A DNA stretch of 39,602 nt. Source: Spongiactinospora sp. TRM90649 (lineage in GTDB: Bacteria > Actinomycetota > Actinomycetes > Streptosporangiales > Streptosporangiaceae). The notes under the pieces were generated by a model. The model worked only from the letters and a program-made list of their open reading frames with translations. It was not told the DNA's origin and ran no database searches. The stretch is from contig NZ_JARLTC010000056.1 of assembly GCF_029382225.1 (NCBI RefSeq), positions 1 through 39,602 on the forward strand, in the 5' to 3' direction. Both the position numbers and the translations under genes were made by a program. Positions 33,042 to 39,602 of this stretch are shown in pieces; position 1 is the first letter of the stretch; each line of letters starts with the position of its first letter.

Positions 33042-33080
33042 CCAACCGCGCACATGGTTGGGCTATACCGTTGGTTAACC
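33042..33080. promoter_or_regulatory. Inverted repeats before the LuxR-type gene
   Basis: CCAACC (33042-33047) and GGTTGG (33056-33061) form a 6-bp inverted repeat with an 8-base spacer; GGTTAACC (33073-33080) is a second palindrome containing a similar half-site. They lie about 80-115 bases before the regulator gene and may be its operators. Confidence 0.4.
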
Positions 33081-33158
33081 GCCTGCTTCTAGCGTCCGGA
33101 ATGAGGCGCTTCCAGCAGGAGTGTCTCCGGTCAAGGCGATTCGACCCGGAGCTTGCTT

Positions 33159-33443
33159 ATGAATCATGCTTCCGACGGCCTGATGAACGAACGGGACAGG
33201 CTGTTGATCGTCATGCTGGCCAGGGGGTACACGACCACGAGAATCGCACGGGAGATGCGCCTCAGCAGGTATACCGTCGCCGAGCGAATAAGCAAACTGC
33301 TCGACCGGTTCGCCTGCAGTAATCGCAGCCAGCTCGTGGCCTACGGCTATGCTCATGAGTTTCTGCACGTCGGTACGTGGCCGCCGTGCGCCGCCGCTCC
33401 GCTCGGCGCGGAATCCGGCGCGACTTGGTCGCGCAGTTCCTAG
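33159..33443 (+). CDS. Stand-alone LuxR-type helix-turn-helix protein
   Basis: A 94-residue protein with one LuxR/GerE-type DNA-binding domain. MLARGYTTTRIAREMRLSRY (about 22-41) and TVAERISKLLDRFACSNRSQ (about 42-61) form the scaffold, recognition and dimerisation helices. There is no receiver, PAS or autoinducer domain; the C-terminal 25 residues are Ala/Pro-rich and carry two Cys-containing stretches. ATG 33159 is taken because GGAG lies eight bases upstream; ATG 33183 is an alternative. It sits between the P450 gene and the precursor peptide, in the same direction, so it is a likely pathway-specific regulator of one or both twin promoters. Confidence 0.75.
   Translation: MNHASDGLMNERDRLLIVMLARGYTTTRIAREMRLSRYTVAERISKLLDRFACSNRSQLVAYGYAHEFLHVGTWPPCAAAPLGAESGATWSRSS
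33418..33434 (+). terminator. Hairpin at the end of the LuxR-type gene
   Basis: GCGCGAC-TTG-GTCGCGC, a perfect 7-bp stem within the last codons of the regulator gene and before promoter copy 2. No U-tract follows. Confidence 0.35.
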
Positions 33444-33487
33444 ATTCCAGCTGAATGCGCTTCAAGGAAATGCCCACATTTATGGGG

Positions 33488-33517
33488 TTGTGTCACCCGG
33501 AGGGGGCCGGGTGATAC
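33488..33517 (+). promoter_or_regulatory. Twin promoter, copy 2
   Basis: TTGTGT (33488-33493), 18-base spacer, TGATAC (33512-33517). Matching blocks with copy 1 extend from TGGGGTTGTG to GGAAAGGTGG and ATGGCC. It should drive the 89-residue peptide and, by read-through of a hairpin, the radical SAM genes. Confidence 0.65.
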
Positions 33518-33558
33518 TCATTTCGAAACGCACCCCCCACGAATGGAAAGGTGGAGGA

Positions 33559-33828
33559 ATGGCCTTCGACCCGAAGCAAGCCCTGCGTGAGGCCGGAGTT
33601 CTGGGCGGCTCGATTCCCGAGGACCTCGGCGCCGCTTTCGCCTCCCTGAGCAAAGAAGAGACCGACCTGCTCATCTCGCTCAAGAACCGGATCCCGGCGG
33701 TTCTCCCTGAGGTGCTGGCGCACTCGCAGTCCGGCGGCCAGTGGGACAAGCCCGAGGCGGCGCAGCACGGCTTCGAGGCCGCCATGCTCTGCATGTGCGG
33801 TGTCTGGTCCGGCTCTGGACAGAACTAG
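33559..33828 (+). CDS. RiPP precursor-like peptide (89 residues)
   Basis: A small peptide with a strong ribosome binding site (AAAGGTGGAGG). Residues 1-55 look like a leader: amphipathic, acidic, with FASLSKEETDLLISLKNR and PEVLAH (50-55). The tail (about 56-89) contains QSGGQWDKP, then FEAAMLCMC and GVWSGSGQN, giving Cys78, Cys80, Trp62 and Trp83. The leader shares LSxEE and PEVxAH with the 67-residue peptide at 20442. It is followed by a radical SAM/SPASM gene and a PqqD-like gene, and lies near YcaO, TfuA and P450 genes. Cys-x-Cys next to Gly/Ser/Trp could accept thioether, thioamide or crosslink chemistry; which is made cannot be told from sequence. The cut site is unknown, PEVLAH-S being one option. 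Confidence 0.75.
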   Translation: MAFDPKQALREAGVLGGSIPEDLGAAFASLSKEETDLLISLKNRIPAVLPEVLAHSQSGGQWDKPEAAQHGFEAAMLCMCGVWSGSGQN

Positions 33829-33840
33829 TCCCGACGGTTC

Positions 33841-33911
33841 GCGTGCGCGGTCCCGGCGGTCCCGTTCCCGCAGCCATCCGGCCGCCGGAACGGGCCCGGG
33901 GCCGCGCACGC
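33841..33911 (+). terminator. Strong attenuator-like hairpin between precursor and enzyme genes
   Basis: Arms 33841-33856 and 33896-33911 pair over 16 bp with one G-U; after a small internal loop, CCCGTTCC (33861-33868) pairs with GGAACGGG (33887-33894). The loop has 18 bases. It lies just after the peptide stop and before the radical SAM gene, with no U-tract, so it probably lowers read-through or protects the peptide mRNA. Confidence 0.7.
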
Positions 33912-33936
33912 GGCCAGGGGCGGGAAGGGAGACGGG

Positions 33937-35397
33937 ATGACCGGGAAACTGGCCCGGAACCACGCGTTGTTCGACGTGCCGAAGGACCTCACCTATTTCG
34001 TGCACGGAACCGACCACCTGGTCGTCAACCCGGAATCGGGCGGCCGGTGCGTGCTCGACCCGAGAGAGTTCGCCGTCCTCTCGGCCCTGGCCGGTCCCCG
34101 GCCCGAGGGGGAGCCCCCCGCCCTGGACGCCGGCCAGGAGACCGAACGGACCCTCGCCAAGCTCATCCTGAGCTGGGTCGTCTACTACAACGGGAACCGG
34201 CCGGAGATCAAGACGGGGGAGGCGCCGCTGCGCACGGCGTACTACGCCATCACCGACGGCTGCAACCTGCGCTGCCCCTACTGCTACGCGTCCTCGGAGA
34301 AGTGCCTGCCGGGCGAGCTGAACACCGCCGAGTCGCTCGACCTGGTCTCCCAGATCGCCGCCTTCGGCGCGGAGCTGCTCGTCTTCACCGGCGGCGAGCC
34401 GATGCTGCGCAAGGACCTGTTCCAGATCGTCGAGCACGCCAAGCGCAGCGGCCTGCGGGCCAACATCATCACCAACGCCACCATGATCAGGACCCCGGAG
34501 ACGGCCCAGCGGTTCGCCGAGCTGTTCGACGCCGTCACGATCAGCGTGGACGGCGGGACCGCCGAGACCCACGACCGCACCCGTGGCGCCGGCTCCTTCG
34601 CCCGGACCCACCGCGCGATGCGCCTGCTCAATGAAGCCGGCGTGGTGCCGAGGATCAACCACATCGTCACCTCGGACAACGTCGAGGAACTGGAGGGCTT
34701 CGCGACCTTCATGGAGGGTCTGGAGGTCGACAGCATCCGGCTGATGTACCACAACAAGCTGGGCCGGGGCAGCGACGACGGATACGACTTCGGCTGGGCG
34801 GACCACCTGCGGATCCAGCAGCTCGCCTGGACCTCGCCGGTGGCCGGCAAGCTTCGCCCGGACGGCCCCAGGACCGTCAAGCCGTGCTCGGTCAAGGGCA
34901 ACTGCGGCATGGGCGGCAACGAGATCTACGTCAACTCGCTGGGCGACGTCTACCCCTGCAAGCTCATCACCGGGCAGGCGGCGTTCGCCGGCAACGTACG
35001 GCGGCAGCCGCTCTCCGAGATCTTCGCCGGGCCGGTGCTCGGCGTCATGCGCAGGAGCACCGTTTTCGGCGGCGAGTACCACGAGGACTGCGCCAAGTGC
35101 TACATCAAGACGTCCTGCGGCGGCGGCTGCCGGGCCGCGCACATGGCCGAGTCCGGCGACCCGCGCCGCAACAGCCGCCACCTGTGCCGGATCCTGCGGC
35201 ACGGCGTGGTCACCCAGTTGTGGCAGGAGACCGGAGTCACCCGGGCCGAACTCGCCGCGAACGACCTCGCGATGACCACGCCCCGGCTGGTCGCGAACGG
35301 TGACCAGCACCCCGTCTACGACGACTGGACACGCGAGGTGCCGCCGTCCCGCCGGGTCATCCGGGTCGGGGAGCCGCTGTCCATCACGCCGGTTTAG
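33937..35397 (+). CDS. Radical SAM/SPASM peptide-modifying enzyme with N-terminal RRE-like domain
   Basis: A 486-residue enzyme. The N-terminal 85 residues (LTYFVHGTDHLVVNPESGG, then LDPREFAVLSAL) look like a PqqD-type peptide recognition element. The radical SAM core follows, with CNLRCPYC (Cys109, Cys113, Cys116) and FTGGEPMLRKDL. The SPASM region has cysteines in KPCSVKGNCGMGG, VYPCKLITG, CAKCYIKTSCGGGC and RHLCRIL, enough for two auxiliary [4Fe-4S] clusters. Such enzymes form thioether or carbon-carbon links, or change residues, in ribosomal peptides. It starts at ATG 33937 after AAGGGAG and follows the 89-residue peptide across a strong hairpin. Its substrate is almost certainly that peptide, though the reaction type is open. 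Confidence 0.9.
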   Translation: MTGKLARNHALFDVPKDLTYFVHGTDHLVVNPESGGRCVLDPREFAVLSALAGPRPEGEPPALDAGQETERTLAKLILSWVVYYNGNRPEIKTGEAPLRTAYYAITDGCNLRCPYCYASSEKCLPGELNTAESLDLVSQIAAFGAELLVFTGGEPMLRKDLFQIVEHAKRSGLRANIITNATMIRTPETAQRFAELFDAVTISVDGGTAETHDRTRGAGSFARTHRAMRLLNEAGVVPRINHIVTSDNVEELEGFATFMEGLEVDSIRLMYHNKLGRGSDDGYDFGWADHLRIQQLAWTSPVAGKLRPDGPRTVKPCSVKGNCGMGGNEIYVNSLGDVYPCKLITGQAAFAGNVRRQPLSEIFAGPVLGVMRRSTVFGGEYHEDCAKCYIKTSCGGGCRAAHMAESGDPRRNSRHLCRILRHGVVTQLWQETGVTRAELAANDLAMTTPRLVANGDQHPVYDDWTREVPPSRRVIRVGEPLSITPV

Positions 35398-35410
35398 AGG
35401 AGGCCCAAGC

Positions 35411-35713
35411 GTGTCGCTCCGGATTAGTGACGCCGTGGTATGGCAGGAGACCGCCGACGGCATCTCGCTGTACCACACCGAGACCGGGGACTTCCGGACT
35501 CTCAACGAGACGGGTTCGCGGATCTGGATGCTCGTGGCGAGCGATGGTGAGCGGGAACCGGTCGGGACCAAGCTGTCCCACGAGTTCGCCGGAACCCACA
35601 CCGGGATGCTGAGGCGCATCCTGACGGACGTGGACGAGTTCATCGGCTCCATGGTCGAGAACGGGTTCATCGAGGAGAGCGCGCAGGAGATCGCCGAGGA
35701 GGCCCGCGCGTGA
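35411..35713 (+). CDS. PqqD-like peptide-binding chaperone (RRE protein)
   Basis: A 100-residue protein with a PqqD-type fold: ISDAVVWQETADGISLYHTE, then GDFRTLNETGSRIWMLVA (about 28-45), and a C-terminal helix with FIGSMVENGFIEE. PqqD-like domains hold the leader of a precursor and present it to a radical SAM enzyme. Because the radical SAM enzyme here already seems to carry its own N-terminal RRE-like part, this stand-alone copy may serve another enzyme, such as YcaO or the P450, by inference. It starts at GTG 35411, with GAGGAGG just upstream, 13 bases after the radical SAM stop. Confidence 0.8.
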   Translation: MSLRISDAVVWQETADGISLYHTETGDFRTLNETGSRIWMLVASDGEREPVGTKLSHEFAGTHTGMLRRILTDVDEFIGSMVENGFIEESAQEIAEEARA

Positions 35714-35762
35714 GGCGTCCGGACGCGGCGCCGCCGCGCGCCGCCGTCCGGCCGGTGCCGCG

Positions 35763-37151
35763 ATGACCACGGCGGTCGTGCTCGGCGGGGGATTCGCGGG
35801 CGTGCTGGCGGCCACCGTGCTGGCCAGGCACGCCGGCCGCGTCGTGGTGGTCGAGGACGATCACTACCCCGCCACGCCCGCTCCCCGGCGCGGGCTGCCC
35901 CAGGCCCACCACAGCCACGTGCTCGTCGCCGGTGGCGCCGCCGCCCTGGAGACGCTGCTGCCCGGCACCCTCGCGGCGCTCTACGCGCGCGGCGCGCACC
36001 GGCGCGGCCTGTCCGGCGACACGCTGATCCTCACCGCGCAGGGCTGGTACCGGCGCTGCGAGACCGAGGCGTACCTCATCTCGTGCGGCCGGGGCCTGCT
36101 CGACCAGGTGGTGCGAAGGAGGGCGCTGGACGGCGGCGCCGTCCCGGTGCGGGAGGGCACGCGAGCCGTCGGCCTCACCGGCGACGCCTCCGGGGTCACC
36201 GGGGTCCGCGTCCGGCGCGGAACCACCGAGGAGACGATCCCGGCCGGCCTGGTCGTCGACGCGACCGGACGGCGCTCGCAGGGGCCGCGCTGGCTGGCCG
36301 AACTCGGCGCCGCACCCCCCGAGGAGGCGCGCGTGGACTCGGGCCTGGCCTACGCCACGCGCCTGTACCGCGCGCCCGCCCGCCTCGCCGCCGCGATCCC
36401 GGCCGTCATGCTGCATCCCGGCCCGGACGGCGAGCGCCCCGGCGCGGGAGCGACCCTGTTCCCGATCGAGGACGACCACTGGATCGTCACCCTGACCGGC
36501 ACGCGCGGAAGCGAGCCGCCGACCGATGAGCCCGGCTTCACCCGCTTCGCGCGCTCGCTGCGCGACCCGATCATCGCCGACCTGATGGCCGAGGCCGAAC
36601 CGGCCGGACCCATCCGCGCCTACCGCGACACCGCCAACAGGAGACGGTTCTTCGAACGAACCCCGCCGCTGCCCGGCTTCCTCGCGATCGGCGACGCGGT
36701 CGTCGCGGTCAACCCCGTCCACTCGCACGGCATGTCGGTGGCGGCGCTGAGCGCGCTCCGGCTCGACGCGGAGCTGACCCGGCACGGCCCCGCCGCCCTC
36801 CCCGGGCTGCAGGCCGCCATGGCCGAGGAGGCCGGGCGGTCCTGGCGGATGGCGACGGAGAACGACGGCCTGCGCCCGGAGCGGGCGGAGCGGATGACCG
36901 CGTTCGAGCGCGCCGTCCGGGCCCGGATCACGCAGGCGGCGCTGACCAGCCCGGACCTCGCCGCCGAGATCTTCCGGGCGCACACCCTGATCCCCGCCGC
37001 CCCGGGCTCGCCGCGCGCGCTACCGGGGAAGCCGGAGTCCCCGCTCACGGCCGAGCGGGCGATCACGCAGTACCCGGGGTTGTCCGGCTGGTGGAACGCC
37101 CGGCGCGATTCGCGCGAGCTCCGTCTGGTGGGAGAGCGTCATGATCTCTGA
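35763..37151 (+). CDS. FAD-dependent oxidoreductase
   Basis: A 462-residue flavoprotein. VVLGGGFAGVLAATVLAR (about 5-22) is the FAD-binding fold; LVVDATGRRSQGPRWL (about 163-178) and the GD motif FLAIGDAVVAVNPVHSHGMS (about 309-328) are of the type seen in squalene epoxidase-like monooxygenases and halogenase relatives. The WxWxIP halogenase motif is not seen, so oxidation is more likely than halogenation. It begins 49 bases after the PqqD-like gene, and its end overlaps the S9 peptidase start by 11 bases, which places it in the same operon. It may tailor the peptide product. The substrate is not known. Confidence 0.83.
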   Translation: MTTAVVLGGGFAGVLAATVLARHAGRVVVVEDDHYPATPAPRRGLPQAHHSHVLVAGGAAALETLLPGTLAALYARGAHRRGLSGDTLILTAQGWYRRCETEAYLISCGRGLLDQVVRRRALDGGAVPVREGTRAVGLTGDASGVTGVRVRRGTTEETIPAGLVVDATGRRSQGPRWLAELGAAPPEEARVDSGLAYATRLYRAPARLAAAIPAVMLHPGPDGERPGAGATLFPIEDDHWIVTLTGTRGSEPPTDEPGFTRFARSLRDPIIADLMAEAEPAGPIRAYRDTANRRRFFERTPPLPGFLAIGDAVVAVNPVHSHGMSVAALSALRLDAELTRHGPAALPGLQAAMAEEAGRSWRMATENDGLRPERAERMTAFERAVRARITQAALTSPDLAAEIFRAHTLIPAAPGSPRALPGKPESPLTAERAITQYPGLSGWWNARRDSRELRLVGERHDL

Positions 37152-38985
37152 GACCGTCACGTACATCCCCCGTGACGTGCTGTTCGGCAACCCGGCCTAC
37201 GCCGCGCCCGGGCTCTCGCCCGACGGCACGCGCCTGCGCTTCCTCGCCCCCGACGAAGGCGTGGTCAACGTGTGGGTGGGACCGGCGGACGCGCCGGAGC
37301 GGGCCACGGCCGTCACGCGCGACCGCGGGCGCGGCATCCGCTCCTGCGGGTTCTGCCACGACGACCGCACCCTGTTCTACCTGCGCGACCGGGACGGCGA
37401 CGAGAGCTGGCGGCTCTACCTGGTGGACCTGGAGACCGGCGCCGAGCGCTGCGTGACGCCGTTCGACGGCGTGCAGACGCGCGTGCTCGCGCACAACCGG
37501 TGGCACCCCGGCGTCATGCTGCTCGGCCTGAACCTGGACCGGCGCGACCTGCACGACGTCTACCGGCTGGACATCGCCACCGGCGAACTGACCAAGGTCG
37601 CGACCAACCCCGGCTACCTGACCTGGGAGATCGACAACGACCTGCGGATACGCGGCGGCACCGCGCTGAACCCCGAGGGCGGCTCCACCATCCACCTGGC
37701 CCCGCCCGGCGCGGACGAGCCCGCCCCCTGGCAGGACGTCCCCCGCGAGGACGCCATGGGCACCCACATCGCGGGCTACTCCCGCGACGGCGCGACCTGC
37801 TACCTGCTCTCCTCGGTCGGCGCCAACACCACCCGCCTCCACCAGGTGGACACCGTCACCGGTCACCGGACCCTCCTCGCCGCCGACCCGACCTACGACG
37901 TAAAAAGGGTGGAACTCGACCCCCTCACCCGCGCGCCGCAGGCCGTCGTGTTCGGCAAGGACCGCGACGAGCGGGTGTTCCTCGACCACGCTCACGCCGC
38001 CCGCCTGACCCGCCTGCGCGCCGAACTCGCCCGCCTCGGCGTGGACGGCGAGCTCTCCATCGACCGCACCGAGCGCGCCGACCGCCACTGGACGGTCACC
38101 GTGGTCGCCTCCGACCACCCGGTGCAGTTCTACGTCTTCGACACCGAGGCCGGCACCCTGCGGCTGCTGTTCACCCACCAGCCCGGCCTGGCCCGCTACC
38201 GGCTGGCCGTCATGGAACCCTTCGTCTTCACCGCCCGCGACGGCGTGGAGGTGCACGGCTACGTCACCTGGCCGCCCGGCACCGCACGGCGCGGCCTGCC
38301 CGCCGTGCTGAACGTGCACGGCGGCCCGTGGGCGCGCAACTCCTGGGGCTTCGACGAGGAGGCCCAGTGGCTGGCCAACCGGGGCTACGCGTGCGTCCAG
38401 GTCAACTTCCGCGGCTCGGTCGGCTACGGCAAGGAGTTCCACAACCTGGGCGCCAAGGAGTGGGGCAGGGCCATGCACCACGACCTGCTCGACGCGGTCG
38501 AGCACCTGGCCGCGGACGGAACCGTGGACGCCTCCCGGGTCGCCATCATGGGCTGCTCCTACGGCGGCTACGCCGCGCTCGCCGGCGCCGCCTTCACCCC
38601 CAAGGCGTTCAGGTGCGCCGTCGACCTGTGCGGCCCGTCGAACCTGCTCACCCTCCTCAAGGGCGGCCCGGCCTACCTGCGCCCGCTCCTCGCCTTCATG
38701 CACGCCAACGTCGGCGACCCCGACACCGACCACGACATGCTCTGGGAGCGCTCACCGCTGTCCCGCGTCGCCGACATCGCCATCCCCGTCCTGGTCGCCC
38801 AGGGCGCCAACGACGTCCGCGTCCCCCGAGAGGAGGCCGAACAGATCGTCGCGGCCCTGCGCGCCAACGGCCTGCCGTACGAATACCTCCTCTTCCCCAA
38901 CGAGGGCCACGGCCTCGCCCGCCCGGAGAACCGCGAGACCTACTACGCCACCGTCGAACGCTTCCTCACCGCCCACCTGGCCTGA
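37141..38985 (+). CDS. S9 family prolyl oligopeptidase-type peptidase
   Basis: A 614-residue peptidase. The first 360 residues form a beta-propeller with repeated strands (for example GLSPDGTRLRFLAPD, RDGDESWRLYLVDLETG). The alpha/beta hydrolase domain follows, with catalytic Ser473 in MGCSYGGYAA, Asp558 in GANDVRVPREEAE and His590 in FPNEGHGLARPENR. S9 enzymes cut short peptides, often after Pro or basic residues, in the cytoplasm. No signal peptide is seen. It starts inside the end of the FAD gene (ATG 37141 after GGGAGAG), so it is translated with it. As the last gene of the radical SAM operon it is the best candidate for releasing the core from its leader, or for clearing leader fragments. 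Confidence 0.92.
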   Translation: MISETVTYIPRDVLFGNPAYAAPGLSPDGTRLRFLAPDEGVVNVWVGPADAPERATAVTRDRGRGIRSCGFCHDDRTLFYLRDRDGDESWRLYLVDLETGAERCVTPFDGVQTRVLAHNRWHPGVMLLGLNLDRRDLHDVYRLDIATGELTKVATNPGYLTWEIDNDLRIRGGTALNPEGGSTIHLAPPGADEPAPWQDVPREDAMGTHIAGYSRDGATCYLLSSVGANTTRLHQVDTVTGHRTLLAADPTYDVKRVELDPLTRAPQAVVFGKDRDERVFLDHAHAARLTRLRAELARLGVDGELSIDRTERADRHWTVTVVASDHPVQFYVFDTEAGTLRLLFTHQPGLARYRLAVMEPFVFTARDGVEVHGYVTWPPGTARRGLPAVLNVHGGPWARNSWGFDEEAQWLANRGYACVQVNFRGSVGYGKEFHNLGAKEWGRAMHHDLLDAVEHLAADGTVDASRVAIMGCSYGGYAALAGAAFTPKAFRCAVDLCGPSNLLTLLKGGPAYLRPLLAFMHANVGDPDTDHDMLWERSPLSRVADIAIPVLVAQGANDVRVPREEAEQIVAALRANGLPYEYLLFPNEGHGLARPENRETYYATVERFLTAHLA

Positions 38986-39276
38986 CCCCGCCGATTCCCG
39001 CTTCGAGGACGCGGTAGTTCACGGGCGGGATCGGGCCGCTGGAGGTGATCGGCGCGAGGCCGGCGGCGGCCAGCAGGTCGCGGAACTCCGCCTCGGTCCC
39101 AGCCCGGCGGGCAGGTCGTACAGGACGCCGCGCGCCCGCGGCGCGGCCCGCAGGAGGTCGGCGATCACCGGGTAACGGGCGAAGTCGTGGGCGCGGAAGA
39201 TCCCGGGGGCCATCTCGCGGGTGTGCTGGGACATGGTCCGGTTGAAGGCGGCGGCCTGGCGATCAGGAGATTTCAT
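38966..39276 (-). pseudogene. Decayed O-methyltransferase gene (PF00891 type)
   Basis: On the minus strand, the reading from ATG 39276 gives FNRTMSQHTREMAPG and RGVLYDLPAG, typical of the middle of class I O-methyltransferases, but the SAM-binding glycine motif between them is missing. Shortly after, the frame changes: the matching C-terminal part (TEAEFRDLLAAAGLAPI, then NYRVLEAG) continues in a different frame to a stop at 38966. The N-terminal winged-helix domain is absent. These are signs of deletions and a frameshift in a dead gene. It overlaps the end of the convergent peptidase gene slightly. It may be a cluster remnant or an older gene next to the tRNAs. Confidence 0.7.
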
Positions 39277-39357
39277 TGAGTGGAGAAAAAGCCGGTCCGG
39301 CGGCACTGCTCCCGCTTCTTCGAGTATTAAGGAGATTTCCGGCCGGGGGTGTGATGG

Positions 39358-39429
39358 TGGGCGATACTGGGATTGAACCAGTGGCCTCTACCGTGTCAAG
39401 GTAGCGCTCTCCCACTGAGCTAATCGCCC
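39358..39429 (-). tRNA. tRNA-Val (GAC)
   Basis: The acceptor stem GGGCGAT pairs with ATCGCCC over 7 bp, with A as discriminator. The anticodon arm CTACC-TTGACAC-GGTAG carries GAC, for valine, and the T-arm shows GGTTCAATCC. CCA is not encoded. Confidence 0.95.
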
Positions 39430-39441
39430 GGGCTTACATCG

Positions 39442-39512
39442 AGGTGGAGACGGGATTTGAACCCGTGTACGCGGCTTTGCAGGCCGCTGCCTCGCCTCTC
39501 GGCCACTCCACC
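39442..39512 (-). tRNA. tRNA-Cys (GCA)
   Basis: Acceptor stem GGTGGAG/CTCCACC with discriminator T, as expected for cysteine. The anticodon arm GCGGC-CTGCAAA-GCCGC carries GCA; the T-arm has GGTTCAAATCC. It lies 12 bases upstream of tRNA-Val, so they are probably one transcript. Confidence 0.95.
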
Positions 39513-39528
39513 GGGCAAGGCCCTTCCG

Positions 39529-39601
39529 AGCGGACGACGGGATTCGAACCCGCGACCCTCACCTTGGCAAGGTGATGCTCTACCAGCTGAGCCACGTCCG
39601 C
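39529..39601 (-). tRNA. tRNA-Gly (GCC)
   Basis: Acceptor stem GCGGACG/CGTCCGC with discriminator T. The anticodon arm CACCT-TGCC-AAGGTG carries GCC for glycine; GGTTCGAATCC marks the T-arm. It is the first of three tRNAs in a row on the minus strand. Confidence 0.95.
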
Positions 39602-39602
39602 G

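Noticed and set aside
35763..37151. Flavin-dependent halogenase
   Set aside because: The WxWxIP motif and the halogenase lysine context are not visible; oxidoreductase is the safer call.
29265..38985. Classical thiopeptide, lanthipeptide or lasso peptide cluster
   Set aside because: No LanB/LanC-type, pyridine synthase or lasso cyclase genes are in the window.
1..39602. CRISPR array, insertion sequence or integrase
   Set aside because: No spaced repeats and no transposase or integrase motifs were found in the strong reading frames.

Overview
The window is very GC-rich, uses many GTG/TTG starts, and carries AfsR/SARP-type, LuxR-type and TetR regulators together with short-overlap operons. 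This points to a filamentous actinomycete, perhaps a Streptosporangiales or Streptomyces relative; the genus cannot be fixed from the sequence alone. It has no transposase, integrase, CRISPR array or rRNA.

Region 1 (about 1-17100) looks like an uptake and catabolism locus. It holds the start of a DapA-family lyase/synthase (minus), an HpaD-like extradiol dioxygenase, a TetR regulator, an HSL-type esterase with an O-methyltransferase-like protein, a peptide/nickel-type ABC importer (fused double ATPase, lipoprotein binding protein, two permeases), an amidohydrolase, a zinc alcohol dehydrogenase, an aldo/keto-reductase-like protein, a type I sulfatase, a second TetR and an FAD monooxygenase. 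A CTAC-N4-GTAG-type sequence recurs in front of the first TetR gene, the methyltransferase, the ABC operon and the amidohydrolase/dehydrogenase pair, so these are probably one regulon. The ABC operon has a foldable 5' leader.

Region 2 (about 17100-25260) looks like a small radical-SAM peptide-modification locus. Two radical SAM genes overlap on the minus strand. They face a heme-oxygenase-like diiron-type protein on one side and diverge from a 67-residue precursor-like peptide on the other. The peptide is followed by a cyclase/ATPase/TPR signalling protein, a cytoplasmic subtilisin-like protease and a GAF protein.

Region 3 (about 25250-39000) is the most interesting part: an apparently hybrid RiPP cluster. 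An AfsR-type regulator diverges from an ABC exporter-YcaO-TfuA-P450 operon, which opens with a 32-codon mini-ORF. A stand-alone LuxR-type HTH gene follows. Next comes an 89-residue precursor-like peptide ending in a CxC/Trp/Gly-Ser tail, a strong hairpin, a radical SAM/SPASM enzyme, a PqqD-like protein, an FAD oxidoreductase and an S9 peptidase. The promoter and leader of the mini-ORF and of the 89-residue peptide are near copies, which ties both operons to one control. The 67-residue and 89-residue peptides share a leader-like LSxEE...PEVxAH segment, suggesting related substrates for the two loci.

The right end holds a methyltransferase pseudogene and three minus-strand tRNA genes: Val(GAC), Cys(GCA) and Gly(GCC).
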